Origin: Streptomyces viridochromogenes DSM 40736
GTDB lineage: Bacteria; Actinomycetota; Actinomycetes; Streptomycetales; Streptomycetaceae
Direction of reading: 5' to 3'
NCBI RefSeq assembly: GCF_000158955.1
Contig: NZ_GG657757.1
Location: 7,153,158-7,217,157, forward strand
DNA length: 64,000 bases
Part shown: positions 7,148 to 15,517 of the stretch, piece by piece
How the letters are laid out: each line of letters begins with the position of its first letter
Position numbering within the stretch: the first letter of the stretch is position 1
The notes under the pieces: generated by a model
Told to the model about the DNA's origin: nothing
The model's database searches: none
What the model saw: the letters and a program-made list of their open reading frames with translations, nothing else
Translations under genes and position numbers: made by a program

Positions 7148-8617
7148 GTGTCCCCGCACGAAGAGTCCGTCCCGCTCGACCCGCCCGACTGGGAGGAGTT
7201 CAAGGCGCTGGGCAGGCGCATGGTCGACGACATGGCCGACCACCTCGCGGGCATCCGCGACCGCCCCGTGTGGCAGCCGGTCCCCGCCGAGATCCGCACG
7301 CGCCTCGACATCCCCCTGCCCCGGACCCCCACCCCGGCGGAGGACGTCTACGAGGAGTTCCGCACGACGGTCCTGCCGTACCCGCGCGGCAACATCCACC
7401 CCCGGTTCTGGGGCTGGGCGAACGGCTCCGGCGTGCCGGTCGCCGCCTACGCCGACCTGCTGGCGTCCCTCGTCAACTGCACGCTCGGGTCGGGCGAGAA
7501 CGCCGCCATGATGGTCGAGCACCAGGTGCTGGAGTGGCTGAAGGAGGCCATGGACTGGCCCATCACCGGGTCGGGCCTGCTGACCAGCGGTGCCTCGATG
7601 GGGCAGATCGTCGCCCTCGCCGCCGCCCGGCAGGCCGCGGCCGGGGCCGAGGACATCCGCGGCGGGGGCGCCGTCGCCGACGGCCGCCAGTTCACCGTCT
7701 ACGGTTCCACCCAGACCCACCACTCCATCGAGAAGGCCGTAGAACTGCTCGGGATCGGCGGCCGGTACTTCCGGCAGATCCCGGTCGACACCGGCTTCAG
7801 GATCGACACGGAGGCGCTGCGCACCGCGATCCGCCGGGACCGCGAGGCCGGACACGTCCCGCTCTGTCTCGTCGGAAACGCCGGCACGGTCAATACCGGG
7901 GCCGTCGACCCCCTCGAAGAACTCCTCGCCGTCGCCCGGGAGGAGGACCTCTGGTTCCACGTCGACGGCGCCTTCGGGGCCTTCGCCCAGCTGCTGCCGA
8001 CCCACCGGCCCCTGCTGGCGGGGATGGCCGAGGCCGACTCGCTCGTCTTCGACCTGCACAAATGGCTGTACATGCCGTTCGACGTGAGCTGCGTGCTCGT
8101 CCGTGCCTCCGGCGCGCTGGAGAACACCTTCAGCTCCAGCGCGGACTACATCAGCAGCACGGCCCAGGGGCCCGCCGCGTACTCCCTCGCCTTCTCCGAC
8201 CGGGGCATCGAGCAGTCCCGGCGGTTCCGGGCGCTGAAGGTGTGGTTCGCCCTCAAGGCGCACGGCATCGAGTCCTACGCCGCCTCGATCGCGGGCAACA
8301 TCGACCAGTGCGCCCACCTCGCCAAGCTGGTCGACGGCTCGGACCGGCTGGAGCTCGTGTCCCGCAGCGATCTCAACGTCGTGTGCTTCCGCTACACCTG
8401 GCCCGGTGCCGGGCCCGACGAGCTGAACCGCGTCAACAGGGACGTCCTGTCGCGCCTCCAGACGGCGGGTGAGGCCATGCCGTCCCATACGGTGATCGAC
8501 GGCAGGTTCGTGCTCCGGGTCGCCAACAACAACCACCGGACGGTCCACTCCGACTTCGACTTCCTCGTCGCCCGGGTCGTGGAGCTCGGCGACGAACTCG
8601 TCGCAGCGTCACGATGA
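7148..8617 (+). CDS. Pyridoxal phosphate-dependent decarboxylase (group II, aromatic amino acid decarboxylase-like)
   Basis: A 489-residue fold-type I enzyme of normal length for the family, which decarboxylates amino acids to amines. Visible motifs are PRGNIHPRFWGW (substrate-side loop), LLTSGASMGQIVALAAAR (phosphate binding), the cofactor-stacking region with STQTHHSIEKA, WFHVDGAFGAF (Asp binding the pyridine N), and the Schiff-base lysine in FDLHKWLYMP (Lys305). The GTG at 7148 follows a perfect AGGAGG. The substrate cannot be read from the sequence. It lies between the FAD oxidoreductase and an exporter, which suggests that it makes an amine that is then modified or exported. Confidence 0.88.
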   Translation: MSPHEESVPLDPPDWEEFKALGRRMVDDMADHLAGIRDRPVWQPVPAEIRTRLDIPLPRTPTPAEDVYEEFRTTVLPYPRGNIHPRFWGWANGSGVPVAAYADLLASLVNCTLGSGENAAMMVEHQVLEWLKEAMDWPITGSGLLTSGASMGQIVALAAARQAAAGAEDIRGGGAVADGRQFTVYGSTQTHHSIEKAVELLGIGGRYFRQIPVDTGFRIDTEALRTAIRRDREAGHVPLCLVGNAGTVNTGAVDPLEELLAVAREEDLWFHVDGAFGAFAQLLPTHRPLLAGMAEADSLVFDLHKWLYMPFDVSCVLVRASGALENTFSSSADYISSTAQGPAAYSLAFSDRGIEQSRRFRALKVWFALKAHGIESYAASIAGNIDQCAHLAKLVDGSDRLELVSRSDLNVVCFRYTWPGAGPDELNRVNRDVLSRLQTAGEAMPSHTVIDGRFVLRVANNNHRTVHSDFDFLVARVVELGDELVAASR

Positions 8618-8670
8618 CCCGGCACCGACCGCCGCCGGACCGCGGAGCAGCCCGACGAGAGGAGACACCC

Positions 8671-9669
8671 ATGGACCCCGCCGGGCGGCGGCACTCCGCT
8701 CCCGCACTGGTCGGCCTGGCGGCCGCACTCGTCGCGACGGCCCTGTGGGGCTTCACCTTCCTCGGCCCCGCCGCCGTCGACCCGGTGAACGTCTACTACC
8801 TGGTCCTGGGCAGGTACGCGGTGTTCGGGCTGATGTCGGCCGTCGTCCTGGCCGCGCGGTGGGAGCGGCTGCGCGCGCTCGGCGGGCGTGACGTGCTGAA
8901 GGCGCTGCACCTCGGCGTCGTGGGATACATCGGCTTCTACCTGCTGCTGTCGATGGCCGCGTCCGTCGGCGGCGGTGTGCTCGCCTCGGCCATGACCGGG
9001 CTGATCCCCGTCATGGTCTCGCTGATCTCCAACGCCGTCGAGAAGGTCTTCCCCTGGCGCAGCGGCCTGCTGCCCATCGCGGTCATCGCCGGCGGACTGT
9101 TCCTCGTCAACGGCGGCACCGCCTCCCTCGGCACGGCCGGCGACGGACAGGACCGGCTCCTCGGCGCCGCGCTCGGGTTCGCCTCCTGCGTCGCGTGGTC
9201 GTACTTCGTGATCGCCAACCGGATGATCCTGCGGCGTACGGTCCCGGCCCCCGACAACGCCGTGTGGACCGCCTGCATCGGCATCGGCGCGTTCGGCGGC
9301 TCGCTCGTCCTGCTCCCGCTGGCCGCCTCGGCCGACGGCACCTCCCCGTTCGCGGACGCGGGCACGCTGCTGCCGTTCCTGGCCTGGTGCGCGGCGCTGG
9401 CCGTGCTGGGCTCCTGGTGCGCCACCTGGTTCTGGAACATCGCCTCCAGGCGCCTGCCGGCCACGGTCATGGGGCCGGTGATCGGAATGGAGGCCGTGTT
9501 CGGGGCGTTGTTCTATCTGCTGTGGGAACAGCGCATGCCCACCGCCCAGGAGTTCTGGGGAGGCCTGCTGGTCATCGGCGGGGTGTTCTTCAGCTTCTAC
9601 GTCTTCGACCGCAGCCGGCTGCCCCGGGAAGCCGAGGAGCGACAGGGCCGGGGCGCCCGCGTCGGCTAG
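8671..9669 (+). CDS. EamA/DMT-family membrane transporter
   Basis: A 332-residue integral membrane protein with about ten hydrophobic helices arranged as two EamA repeats, each ending in a conserved small-residue helix (e.g. GGVLASAMTGLIPV in the first and ATVMGPVIGMEAVFGALF in the second). DMT carriers commonly export amino acids and small metabolites. The ATG at 8671 is chosen because GAGGAGA lies at the right distance. An earlier ATG at 8614 overlaps the decarboxylase stop and would add 19 polar residues. As last gene of the C26-GNAT-FAD-PLP unit, it is the probable exporter of the product. Confidence 0.82.
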   Translation: MDPAGRRHSAPALVGLAAALVATALWGFTFLGPAAVDPVNVYYLVLGRYAVFGLMSAVVLAARWERLRALGGRDVLKALHLGVVGYIGFYLLLSMAASVGGGVLASAMTGLIPVMVSLISNAVEKVFPWRSGLLPIAVIAGGLFLVNGGTASLGTAGDGQDRLLGAALGFASCVAWSYFVIANRMILRRTVPAPDNAVWTACIGIGAFGGSLVLLPLAASADGTSPFADAGTLLPFLAWCAALAVLGSWCATWFWNIASRRLPATVMGPVIGMEAVFGALFYLLWEQRMPTAQEFWGGLLVIGGVFFSFYVFDRSRLPREAEERQGRGARVG

Positions 9670-9767
9670 GGTCGCCTCGTGGCGGACGCGGCACGTCCGT
9701 GCGCCCGCCCCGACGCGCCCCGTGGCGGGTGATCCGGGCGCAGGTCACGATGGCGTTTGGGGGCAGC

Positions 9768-10019
9768 ATGCGATTGAGAGTGGAGTTCACCACGGAGCCC
9801 TTCGACCTCGACGAGGCACCCGCGCACGCGGTGGTGGCCCGCGAGGTCGTGGAGGCCGCCGAGCTGGACGCCGTGGACGTCGGCCCGTTCGGCAACACCG
9901 CGGAGGGCGGCGCCGACACGGTGCTCACCGCCGTCGACGCCCTGCTCCGCAAGGCCCTGGAGGCGGGCGCCACGCGGATCTCGCTCCAGGTCAACGTGAT
10001 CGAGGAGGAGGGGGCATGA
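9768..10019 (+). CDS. Small MTH1187/YkoF-like (thiamine-binding-type) protein
   Basis: An 83-residue ferredoxin-like-fold protein. The pattern GPFGNTAEGGADTVLTAVDALL followed by GATRISLQVNVIEE resembles the DUF77/MTH1187 family, members of which bind thiamine or related ligands. Start ATG 9768 gives the compact domain. Open sequence upstream is a shadow of the transporter gene. Its stop overlaps the start of the next gene (ATGA), so the two are translationally coupled and probably form a ligand-sensing or regulatory pair in front of the urate operon. Function is inferred only from fold resemblance. Confidence 0.65.
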   Translation: MRLRVEFTTEPFDLDEAPAHAVVAREVVEAAELDAVDVGPFGNTAEGGADTVLTAVDALLRKALEAGATRISLQVNVIEEEGA

Positions 10020-10384
10020 GCGGCGCGGGCGACGAGCCGTTCATCGCGGCCGTCAAGCCCCTGGTCGACGCCATGGGCGGCGAGCTGGTCCCGCCGGACG
10101 AGGCCGGCCCGGACGACGTCGTCCTGTCCTGGCAGGGAGCCGAGGTCGTCGCCGTACGGCTGCCGCAGCTCGCCGACTCCCTCGACCACATCCTCGCCGC
10201 CATGGAGCGCCGCAAGGGCCTGCCGCTGGCCGACCTGGACCGCAAGGCCAAGCAGGAGGTCGTACGGATACTCGAGGCGCGCGGCGCCTTCTCCGTACGG
10301 CACGGGGTGGAGACCGTGGCGAGCGCCCTCGGCGTCAGCCGCTTCACCGTCTACAACTACCTCAACCGCGAGAAGGGGGCCTGA
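10016..10384 (+). CDS. Helix-turn-helix regulator (YheO/HTH_22-like C-terminus)
   Basis: A 122-residue protein. The last 45 residues read VVRILEARGAFSVRHGVETV then ALGVSRFTVYNYLNRE, a helix-turn-helix very like the C-terminal domain of YheO-type regulators. The first 75 residues (PLVDAMGGELVPPDEA, LSWQGAEVVAVRLPQ) form a small sensor-like region, too short for a full PAS domain. It is coupled to the upstream thiamine-binding-like gene by an ATGA overlap and precedes the uraD promoter. It may regulate urate degradation by binding the TCAACA-N3-TGTTGA palindrome downstream. That link is inference from position. Confidence 0.7.
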   Translation: MSGAGDEPFIAAVKPLVDAMGGELVPPDEAGPDDVVLSWQGAEVVAVRLPQLADSLDHILAAMERRKGLPLADLDRKAKQEVVRILEARGAFSVRHGVETVASALGVSRFTVYNYLNREKGA

Positions 10385-10438
10385 CCGGCCCGGCATCCGG
10401 CGGTCTCCTCGCCCCGCCCGGCTTCTCCCCGCGAATTT

Positions 10439-10480
10439 TCAACAAACTGTTGACGTGCTGTCGCGGGAGGGCGTTAGCTA
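10439..10480 (+). promoter_or_regulatory. Probable promoter with palindromic operator for uraD-uraH-uricase
   Basis: A perfect inverted repeat TCAACA-AAC-TGTTGA (10439-10453) overlaps a -35 box TTGACG (10450-10455). A TTAGCT-like -10 box starts at 10474, 18 bases later. Overlap of palindrome and -35 suggests repression. The uraD start codon follows at 10530. Confidence 0.6.
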
Positions 10481-10529
10481 TCGGCACGCCCGTTCAGCAC
10501 GACGGCCGCATCCGGCCACGGAGGCTCCC

Positions 10530-11045
10530 GTGACTCCCACTTCCACGCCGGGCCTGACCCGGTTCAACGCCCTCGAGGAGCACGCGGCCCGTACCGCGCT
10601 CCACGAGGCGTGCGCCTCCACGGCGTGGGCGAAGCGGCTGCTGGCCGCCCGCCCCTACGCCACGGCCGAGGACCTGTACACCGCGAGCGACGCCGCCATG
10701 GCGGAGCTGACGGCCGAGGACCTCGCTCAGGCGATGGCCGGACACCCGCCCATCGGCCGCCCGAAGCCCGGCGACCCCACCTCGGCCCGGGAACAGCGCG
10801 GCATGGCGGGCGCCTCCGACGCGCTCAAGGCGGAGATGCTGGAGCTGAACCTCGCCTACCAGGAGAGGTTCGGCCATGTCTTCCTGATCTGCGCCACCGG
10901 CCTGACCGGCGAGCAGATGCGCGACGCGGTCCGGGAGCGGATCGGCAACACGCCGGAGCGGGAGCGGGAGATCGTCCGCACCGAGCTGGGCAAGATCAAC
11001 CGCATCCGACTGGCCCGACTCGTCGCGGAGGAAGCCCGACCATGA
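10530..11045 (+). CDS. uraD: 2-oxo-4-hydroxy-4-carboxy-5-ureidoimidazoline decarboxylase
   Basis: Third step of urate breakdown: decarboxylates OHCU to (S)-allantoin. The 171-residue all-helical protein has the family signatures HPPIGRP (with the catalytic His), SAREQRGM and NLAYQERFGHVFLICATG, the last forming the substrate pocket. GTG 10530 is chosen over an upstream in-frame start because it follows a GGAGG-type site and gives the usual length. It is the first gene of uraD-uraH-uricase and overlaps uraH by 4 nt. Confidence 0.95.
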   Translation: MTPTSTPGLTRFNALEEHAARTALHEACASTAWAKRLLAARPYATAEDLYTASDAAMAELTAEDLAQAMAGHPPIGRPKPGDPTSAREQRGMAGASDALKAEMLELNLAYQERFGHVFLICATGLTGEQMRDAVRERIGNTPEREREIVRTELGKINRIRLARLVAEEARP

Positions 11046-11446
11046 GCACCAGCACCACCGCCTCGGTGTCCACGCACATCCTGGACACCAGCATCGGCCG
11101 TCCCGCCGCGGGCGTCGCCGTCGAGCTCGCGGCCCGTGCCGGCCGCGACGCCGCGTGGCAGGCGCTCGGCGGCTCCGCGACCGACGCGGACGGCCGGTGC
11201 AAGGACCTGCCGGCCCTGCCGGAGGGAACCACCCACGTACGGCTCGACTTCGCGGTGGAGCCGTACTTCGAGAAATCCGCGAAGAAGCAAGCCGATGCGC
11301 AGCAGGACGCCCCCGCGAATCGGGACAGCGGTGCCGGTGCGTTCTTCCCGGAGGTGGCGATCACGTTCGCCGTCGTGCCGGGCGAGCACTACCACGTACC
11401 GCTGCTGCTCAACCCGTTCGGCTACTCCGTTTACCGAGGGAGCTAG
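11042..11446 (+). CDS. uraH: 5-hydroxyisourate hydrolase (transthyretin-like)
   Basis: Hydrolyses 5-hydroxyisourate, the product of uricase, to OHCU. The 134-residue protein shows the hallmark N-terminal VSTHILDTSIGRPAAGV (catalytic His) and the C-terminal YHVPLLLNPFGYSVYRGS, which ends in the diagnostic YRGS tetrapeptide. Between them is a lysine/alanine/glutamine-rich insert, KKQADAQQDAPANRD, about 20 residues longer than compact homologues; it probably forms a surface loop. The ATG overlaps the uraD stop, and uricase starts 2 nt downstream. Confidence 0.96.
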   Translation: MSTSTTASVSTHILDTSIGRPAAGVAVELAARAGRDAAWQALGGSATDADGRCKDLPALPEGTTHVRLDFAVEPYFEKSAKKQADAQQDAPANRDSGAGAFFPEVAITFAVVPGEHYHVPLLLNPFGYSVYRGS

Positions 11447-11448
11447 CT

Positions 11449-12345
11449 ATGCCCACCTTTCTGGGACAGAACCAGTACGGCAAGGCCGAGAACCGAGTCG
11501 TCAAGATCACGCGGGACGGCGCCACCCATCACATCAAGGACCTGAACGTCTCCGTGTCGCTGAGCGGCGACATGGACGAGGTCCACTACTCCGGCTCGAA
11601 CGCCAACGTCCTGCCGACCGACACCACCAAGAACACGGTGTACGCGTTCGCCAAGGAGCACGGCATCGAGTCCGCCGAGCAGTTCGGCATCCACCTCGCC
11701 CGCCACTTCGTGACGAGCCAGGAGCCGATCAGGACGGCACGCATACGCGTCGAGGAGTACGCCTGGGACCGGATCGCGGTGTCCGGCGAGGCCGAGCACT
11801 CCTTCGTCCGCAAGGGCCAGGAGGTCCGGCTGACCCAGATCACCTACGACGGCACGTCGTGGGAGGTCGTCTCCGGCCTCAAGGACCTCGTCGTGATGAA
11901 CTCGACCGACTCCGAGTTCTGGGGCTACGTCAAGGACACGTACACGACGCTGAAGGAGGCCCACGACCGCATCCTGGCCACCGAGGTCTCCGGCCGCTGG
12001 CGGTTCAACTGGAGCGACGACGAGCAGCCCATGCCCGACTGGGAGACGTCCTACGGCCAGGTCAGGCAGCACATGCTCCAGGCCTTCGCCGAGACGTACT
12101 CCCTCTCGCTCCAGCAGACGCTGTACCAGATGGGCGCGCGGATCATCGACAACCGCGGCGAGATCGACGAGGTCCGCTTCTCCCTCCCGAACAAGCACCA
12201 CTTCCTGGTCGACCTGGAGCCGTTCGGGCTCAAGAACGACAACGAGGTCTACTTCGCCGCCGACCGCCCCTACGGCCTGATCGAGGCGACGATCCTCAGG
12301 GACGGCTGCGAGGCGAGGATCCCGGTGGACCTCACCAACCTCTGA
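11449..12345 (+). CDS. pucL: Urate oxidase (uricase)
   Basis: Cofactor-independent oxidation of urate to 5-hydroxyisourate. The 298-residue length and two tandem T-fold halves match the family. Visible features are QNQYGKAENRVVKI (active-site Lys region), LPTDTTKNTVYAFAKEHG (catalytic Thr-Lys and oxygen-binding residues), QPIRTARI-like strand EPIRTARIRVEEYAW, and PNKHHFLVDL near the C-terminus. Starts 2 nt after uraH, so it is the last gene of the urate operon. The next gene, 8-oxoguanine deaminase, begins 118 nt downstream and may use its own promoter. Confidence 0.97.
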   Translation: MPTFLGQNQYGKAENRVVKITRDGATHHIKDLNVSVSLSGDMDEVHYSGSNANVLPTDTTKNTVYAFAKEHGIESAEQFGIHLARHFVTSQEPIRTARIRVEEYAWDRIAVSGEAEHSFVRKGQEVRLTQITYDGTSWEVVSGLKDLVVMNSTDSEFWGYVKDTYTTLKEAHDRILATEVSGRWRFNWSDDEQPMPDWETSYGQVRQHMLQAFAETYSLSLQQTLYQMGARIIDNRGEIDEVRFSLPNKHHFLVDLEPFGLKNDNEVYFAADRPYGLIEATILRDGCEARIPVDLTNL

Positions 12346-12463
12346 GGTCTCCCTCTTTCGGCACCCGTGGCCGGGGAACCCTTGTCCCGGCCACGGCACT
12401 CAAATCTCCAGGGTCCTGCCGTGCCCTCGCCAATGCAGCACACTTCGTGAAAAGGGACGAACC

Positions 12464-13843
12464 ATGGCAGCAGACCGGCGCATCGTCATCGAGAACTGCG
12501 CGATCGCGACCGTCGACGCGAACGACACCGAGTACGCCTCCGGGCACGTCGTCCTCGCCGGCCACCGCATCGAGTCCCTCGGCGCGGGCAGAGCCCCGGA
12601 GGACCTGGAGAACGTCGTACGCCGGATCGACGCCTCCGGCCACCTCGTGACGCCCGGCCTGATCAACACGCACCACCACTTCTACCAGTGGATCACCCGG
12701 GGCCTGGCCACGGACCACAACCTCTTCGACTGGCTGGTCGCGCTGTACCCGGTCTGGGCGCGCATCGACGAGCCGATGGTGCGCGCGGCCGCCCAGGGCT
12801 CGCTCGCGATGATGGCCCGCGGCGGCGTCACCACCGCCATGGACCACCACTACGTCTTCCCGCACGGCTCCGGCGACCTGTCCGGCGCGATCATCGGCGC
12901 CGCCCGTGACATGGGCGTCCGCTTCACCCTGGCCCGCGGCTCCATGGACCGCAGCGAGAAGGACGGCGGCCTGCCCCCGGACTTCGCCGTCGAGACCCTG
13001 GACGGTGCGCTGGCGGCCACCGAGGAGACCGTCCGGGAGCACCACGACTCCTCCTTCGACGCCATGACCCAGGTCGCCGTCGCACCCTGCTCGCCCTTCT
13101 CCGTCTCCACCGAACTGCTCCGGGACGGCGCCCAACTGGCCCGCCGGCTCGGCGTCCGGCTGCACACCCACGGCTCGGAGACCGTGGAGGAGGAGAAGTT
13201 CTGCCACGAGTTGTTCGGCATGGGCCCGACCGACTACTTCGAGTCCACCGGCTGGCTCGGCGAGGACGTGTGGATGGCGCACTGCGTCCACATGAACGAC
13301 TCCGACATCGCCGCCTTCGCCCGCAGCGGGACCGGCGTCGCGCACTGCCCCTCCTCCAACGCCCGCCTCGCGGCCGGTATCGCCCGCGTCCCCGACATGC
13401 TCGCGGCCGGCGTCCCGGTCGGCCTCGGCGTCGACGGCACCGCGTCGAACGAGTCCGGCGAACTCCACACCGAACTGCGCAACGCCCTGCTCATCAACCG
13501 CCTCGGCGCGCACCGGGAACGGGCGCTGAACGCCCGGCAGGCGCTGCGGCTCGGGACGTACGGCGGCGCCCAGGTCCTCGGCCGGGCGAGCGAGACCGGC
13601 TCCCTGGAACCCGGCAAGCTCGCCGACCTCGTCCTGTGGAAGCTGGACACGCTCGCCCACGCCTCCATCGCCGACCCGGTGACCGCCCTGGTCTTCGGCG
13701 CGGCGGCCCCGGTCACCGCCTCCTTCGTGAACGGCCGGCAGATCGTCGAGGACGGGCGGCTGCTCACGGCCGACGAGGACGCCATCGCCCGCGCCACGCG
13801 GGACGAGGCCCAGCGCCTGGCGCGGATCGCCGCCCAGGGCTGA
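12464..13843 (+). CDS. 8-oxoguanine deaminase / related aromatic purine deaminase (amidohydrolase)
   Basis: A 459-residue metal-dependent amidohydrolase of the cytosine/8-oxoguanine deaminase group, which converts 8-oxoguanine to urate and so feeds the operon just upstream. Metal and catalytic residues are seen in VTPGLINTHHHFYQW, LHTHGSETVEEE, WMAHCVHMND and GLGVDGTASNE. The length is normal. The ATG at 12464 follows AAAAGGGACG. It differs from guanine deaminases of the GuaD type in the HHHFYQ segment, which is why I prefer 8-oxoguanine deaminase. The exact purine accepted is not certain. Confidence 0.85.
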   Translation: MAADRRIVIENCAIATVDANDTEYASGHVVLAGHRIESLGAGRAPEDLENVVRRIDASGHLVTPGLINTHHHFYQWITRGLATDHNLFDWLVALYPVWARIDEPMVRAAAQGSLAMMARGGVTTAMDHHYVFPHGSGDLSGAIIGAARDMGVRFTLARGSMDRSEKDGGLPPDFAVETLDGALAATEETVREHHDSSFDAMTQVAVAPCSPFSVSTELLRDGAQLARRLGVRLHTHGSETVEEEKFCHELFGMGPTDYFESTGWLGEDVWMAHCVHMNDSDIAAFARSGTGVAHCPSSNARLAAGIARVPDMLAAGVPVGLGVDGTASNESGELHTELRNALLINRLGAHRERALNARQALRLGTYGGAQVLGRASETGSLEPGKLADLVLWKLDTLAHASIADPVTALVFGAAAPVTASFVNGRQIVEDGRLLTADEDAIARATRDEAQRLARIAAQG

Positions 13844-13988
13844 ACACCCGGATGACTCCGGACGGGAGGGACGGCTCCCGGCCGGTGGCCGTGGCCCCGA
13901 GCGGGGTCCACGGCGGCCGTTCCCGGGGTGCGCGTGGACGCGCGCGCCCCGGAACGGTCACCCCCCTCCGTCCTCGCATGTCCGGTCC

Positions 13989-14023
13989 CTCCCCCAAGCT
14001 CTCGGCTTCGCTCGAGCGGGGAG
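13989..14023 (+). repeat. Streptomyces-type hairpin repeat before the purine permease
   Basis: A stem CTCCCC..GCTC pairing with GAGC..GGGGAG around the loop TCGGCTTCG. I know closely similar hairpins from many Streptomyces intergenic regions. It is followed by a 14-codon ORF (14032-14076, MTTRTTSLTPTAAL) that ends 33 bases before the permease start. That ORF may be a leader peptide or chance. The 13844-14109 gap holds nothing else clear. Confidence 0.6.
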
Positions 14024-14109
14024 GTACCCCCATGACCACCCGCACCACCTCCCTGACACCCACGGCAGCCCTGTGACGCGGCCGTGTAACCGACCGGAGG
14101 GAAGCCGCT

Positions 14110-15498
14110 GTGGCCGACCACCCCGTTGACGAGAAACTCCCCGCGCTCAAGATGGCGACGACCGGCCTCCAGCACGTGGCCGCCATGTACGCGGGCGTCG
14201 TCGCCCCACCCCTGATCGTCGGCGCGGCCATCGGCCTGACCGCCACCGACCTGACCTTCCTCACCGGCGCCTGCCTCTTCACCGCGGGCCTCGCCACCAT
14301 CCTCCAGACGCTCGGTGTCTGGAAGATCGGCGCCCGGTTGCCGTTCGTCAACGGCGTCACCTTCGCCGGTGTCGCCCCGATGACCGCGATCGTCGCCTCC
14401 ACCGAGGACAAGTCCGACGCGCTGCCCGTCATCTTCGGCGCGGTCATCGTCGCCGGACTCCTCGGCTTCCTGGCGGCCCCCGTCTTCTGCAAGGCGATCC
14501 GCTTCTTCCCGCCGGTCGTCACCGGCTCCGTGATCACCCTCATCGGGATATCGCTCCTGCCGGTCGCCTTCGGCTGGGCGCAGGGCCCCGACCCGGCGGC
14601 ACACGACTACGGTTCGGCGACCAACCTGGGCCTGGCGGCCGGCACCCTCGTCCTCGTCCTGCTGCTGCGCCGCTTCACCCGCGGCTTCGTCAAGCAGATC
14701 GCGGTACTGCTCGGGCTGGTCGCGGGCACGCTGATCGCGATTCCCTTCGGCGCCACGGACTTCGGCCCGGTCGCGGACGCGGCGGTCATCGGCTTCCCCA
14801 CCCCCTTCCACTTCGGCGCACCGCGGTTCCAGCTCGCCGCGATCCTCTCGCTGTGCGTGGTGATGGTGGTGTCGATGACCGAGTCGACGGCCGACATGCT
14901 GGCGCTGGGCGAGATCGTCGACCGCCCCGCGGACGAGAAGACCATCGCGGCGGGCCTGCGCGCCGACACCCTCGGCTCGGCGATCAGCCCGCTGTTCAAC
15001 GGCTTCATGTGCAGCGCCTTCGCCCAGAACATCGGCCTGGTCGCGATGACGAGGATCCGCAGCCGCTACGTGGTGGCGGCCGGCGGCGGCTTCCTGGTCC
15101 TGATGGGCCTGTGCCCGATGGCCGCCTCACTGATCGCCGTCGTACCGCGCCCGGTGCTCGGCGGCGCGGGTGTGGTGCTGTTCGGGTCGGTCGCGGCCAG
15201 CGGCATCCAGACCCTGGTCCGGGCCGGTCTGGAGAAGGACAACAACGTCCTGATCGTGGCCGTCTCCCTGGCCGTCGGCATCATCCCCATCACGGCGCCC
15301 GAGTTCTACCACGCCTTCCCCGAGACGGCCCGGATCGTTCTCGACTCCGGCATCTCGACGGGCTGTGTGGCGGCGGTCCTGCTGAACCTGGTCTTCAACC
15401 ACCTGGGCAGCAGCGGCCGGGACGCCCATGACGTGACCCATCCGATGGAGGCGGGGGAGGAGATCAAGGCCGCGCCCACGACCCCGGCCGCGCCCTGA
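14110..15498 (+). CDS. NCS2-family purine (xanthine/urate) permease
   Basis: A 462-residue membrane protein with about 14 hydrophobic segments, a nucleobase:cation symporter-2. The family signature is present in FAQNIGLVAMTRIRSR (Q-N-x-G-x4-T-R), along with the conserved TM1 LQHVAAMYAGVVAPPLIVG and the acidic TM8 motif VVSMTESTADMLALGEI. Members with QN-G signatures transport xanthine or urate, which fits the adjoining urate-degrading genes. GTG 14110 follows GGAGGGAA. It probably imports the purine that the upstream operon degrades. Confidence 0.92.
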   Translation: MADHPVDEKLPALKMATTGLQHVAAMYAGVVAPPLIVGAAIGLTATDLTFLTGACLFTAGLATILQTLGVWKIGARLPFVNGVTFAGVAPMTAIVASTEDKSDALPVIFGAVIVAGLLGFLAAPVFCKAIRFFPPVVTGSVITLIGISLLPVAFGWAQGPDPAAHDYGSATNLGLAAGTLVLVLLLRRFTRGFVKQIAVLLGLVAGTLIAIPFGATDFGPVADAAVIGFPTPFHFGAPRFQLAAILSLCVVMVVSMTESTADMLALGEIVDRPADEKTIAAGLRADTLGSAISPLFNGFMCSAFAQNIGLVAMTRIRSRYVVAAGGGFLVLMGLCPMAASLIAVVPRPVLGGAGVVLFGSVAASGIQTLVRAGLEKDNNVLIVAVSLAVGIIPITAPEFYHAFPETARIVLDSGISTGCVAAVLLNLVFNHLGSSGRDAHDVTHPMEAGEEIKAAPTTPAAP

Positions 15499-15517
15499 AG
15501 CCGGGGCCGGTCCGTGG

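Noticed and set aside
14032..14076. 14-codon leader peptide for the purine permease
   Set aside because: No ribosome site ahead of it and no terminator/antiterminator pair between it and the permease; mentioned only as a possibility in the hairpin entry.
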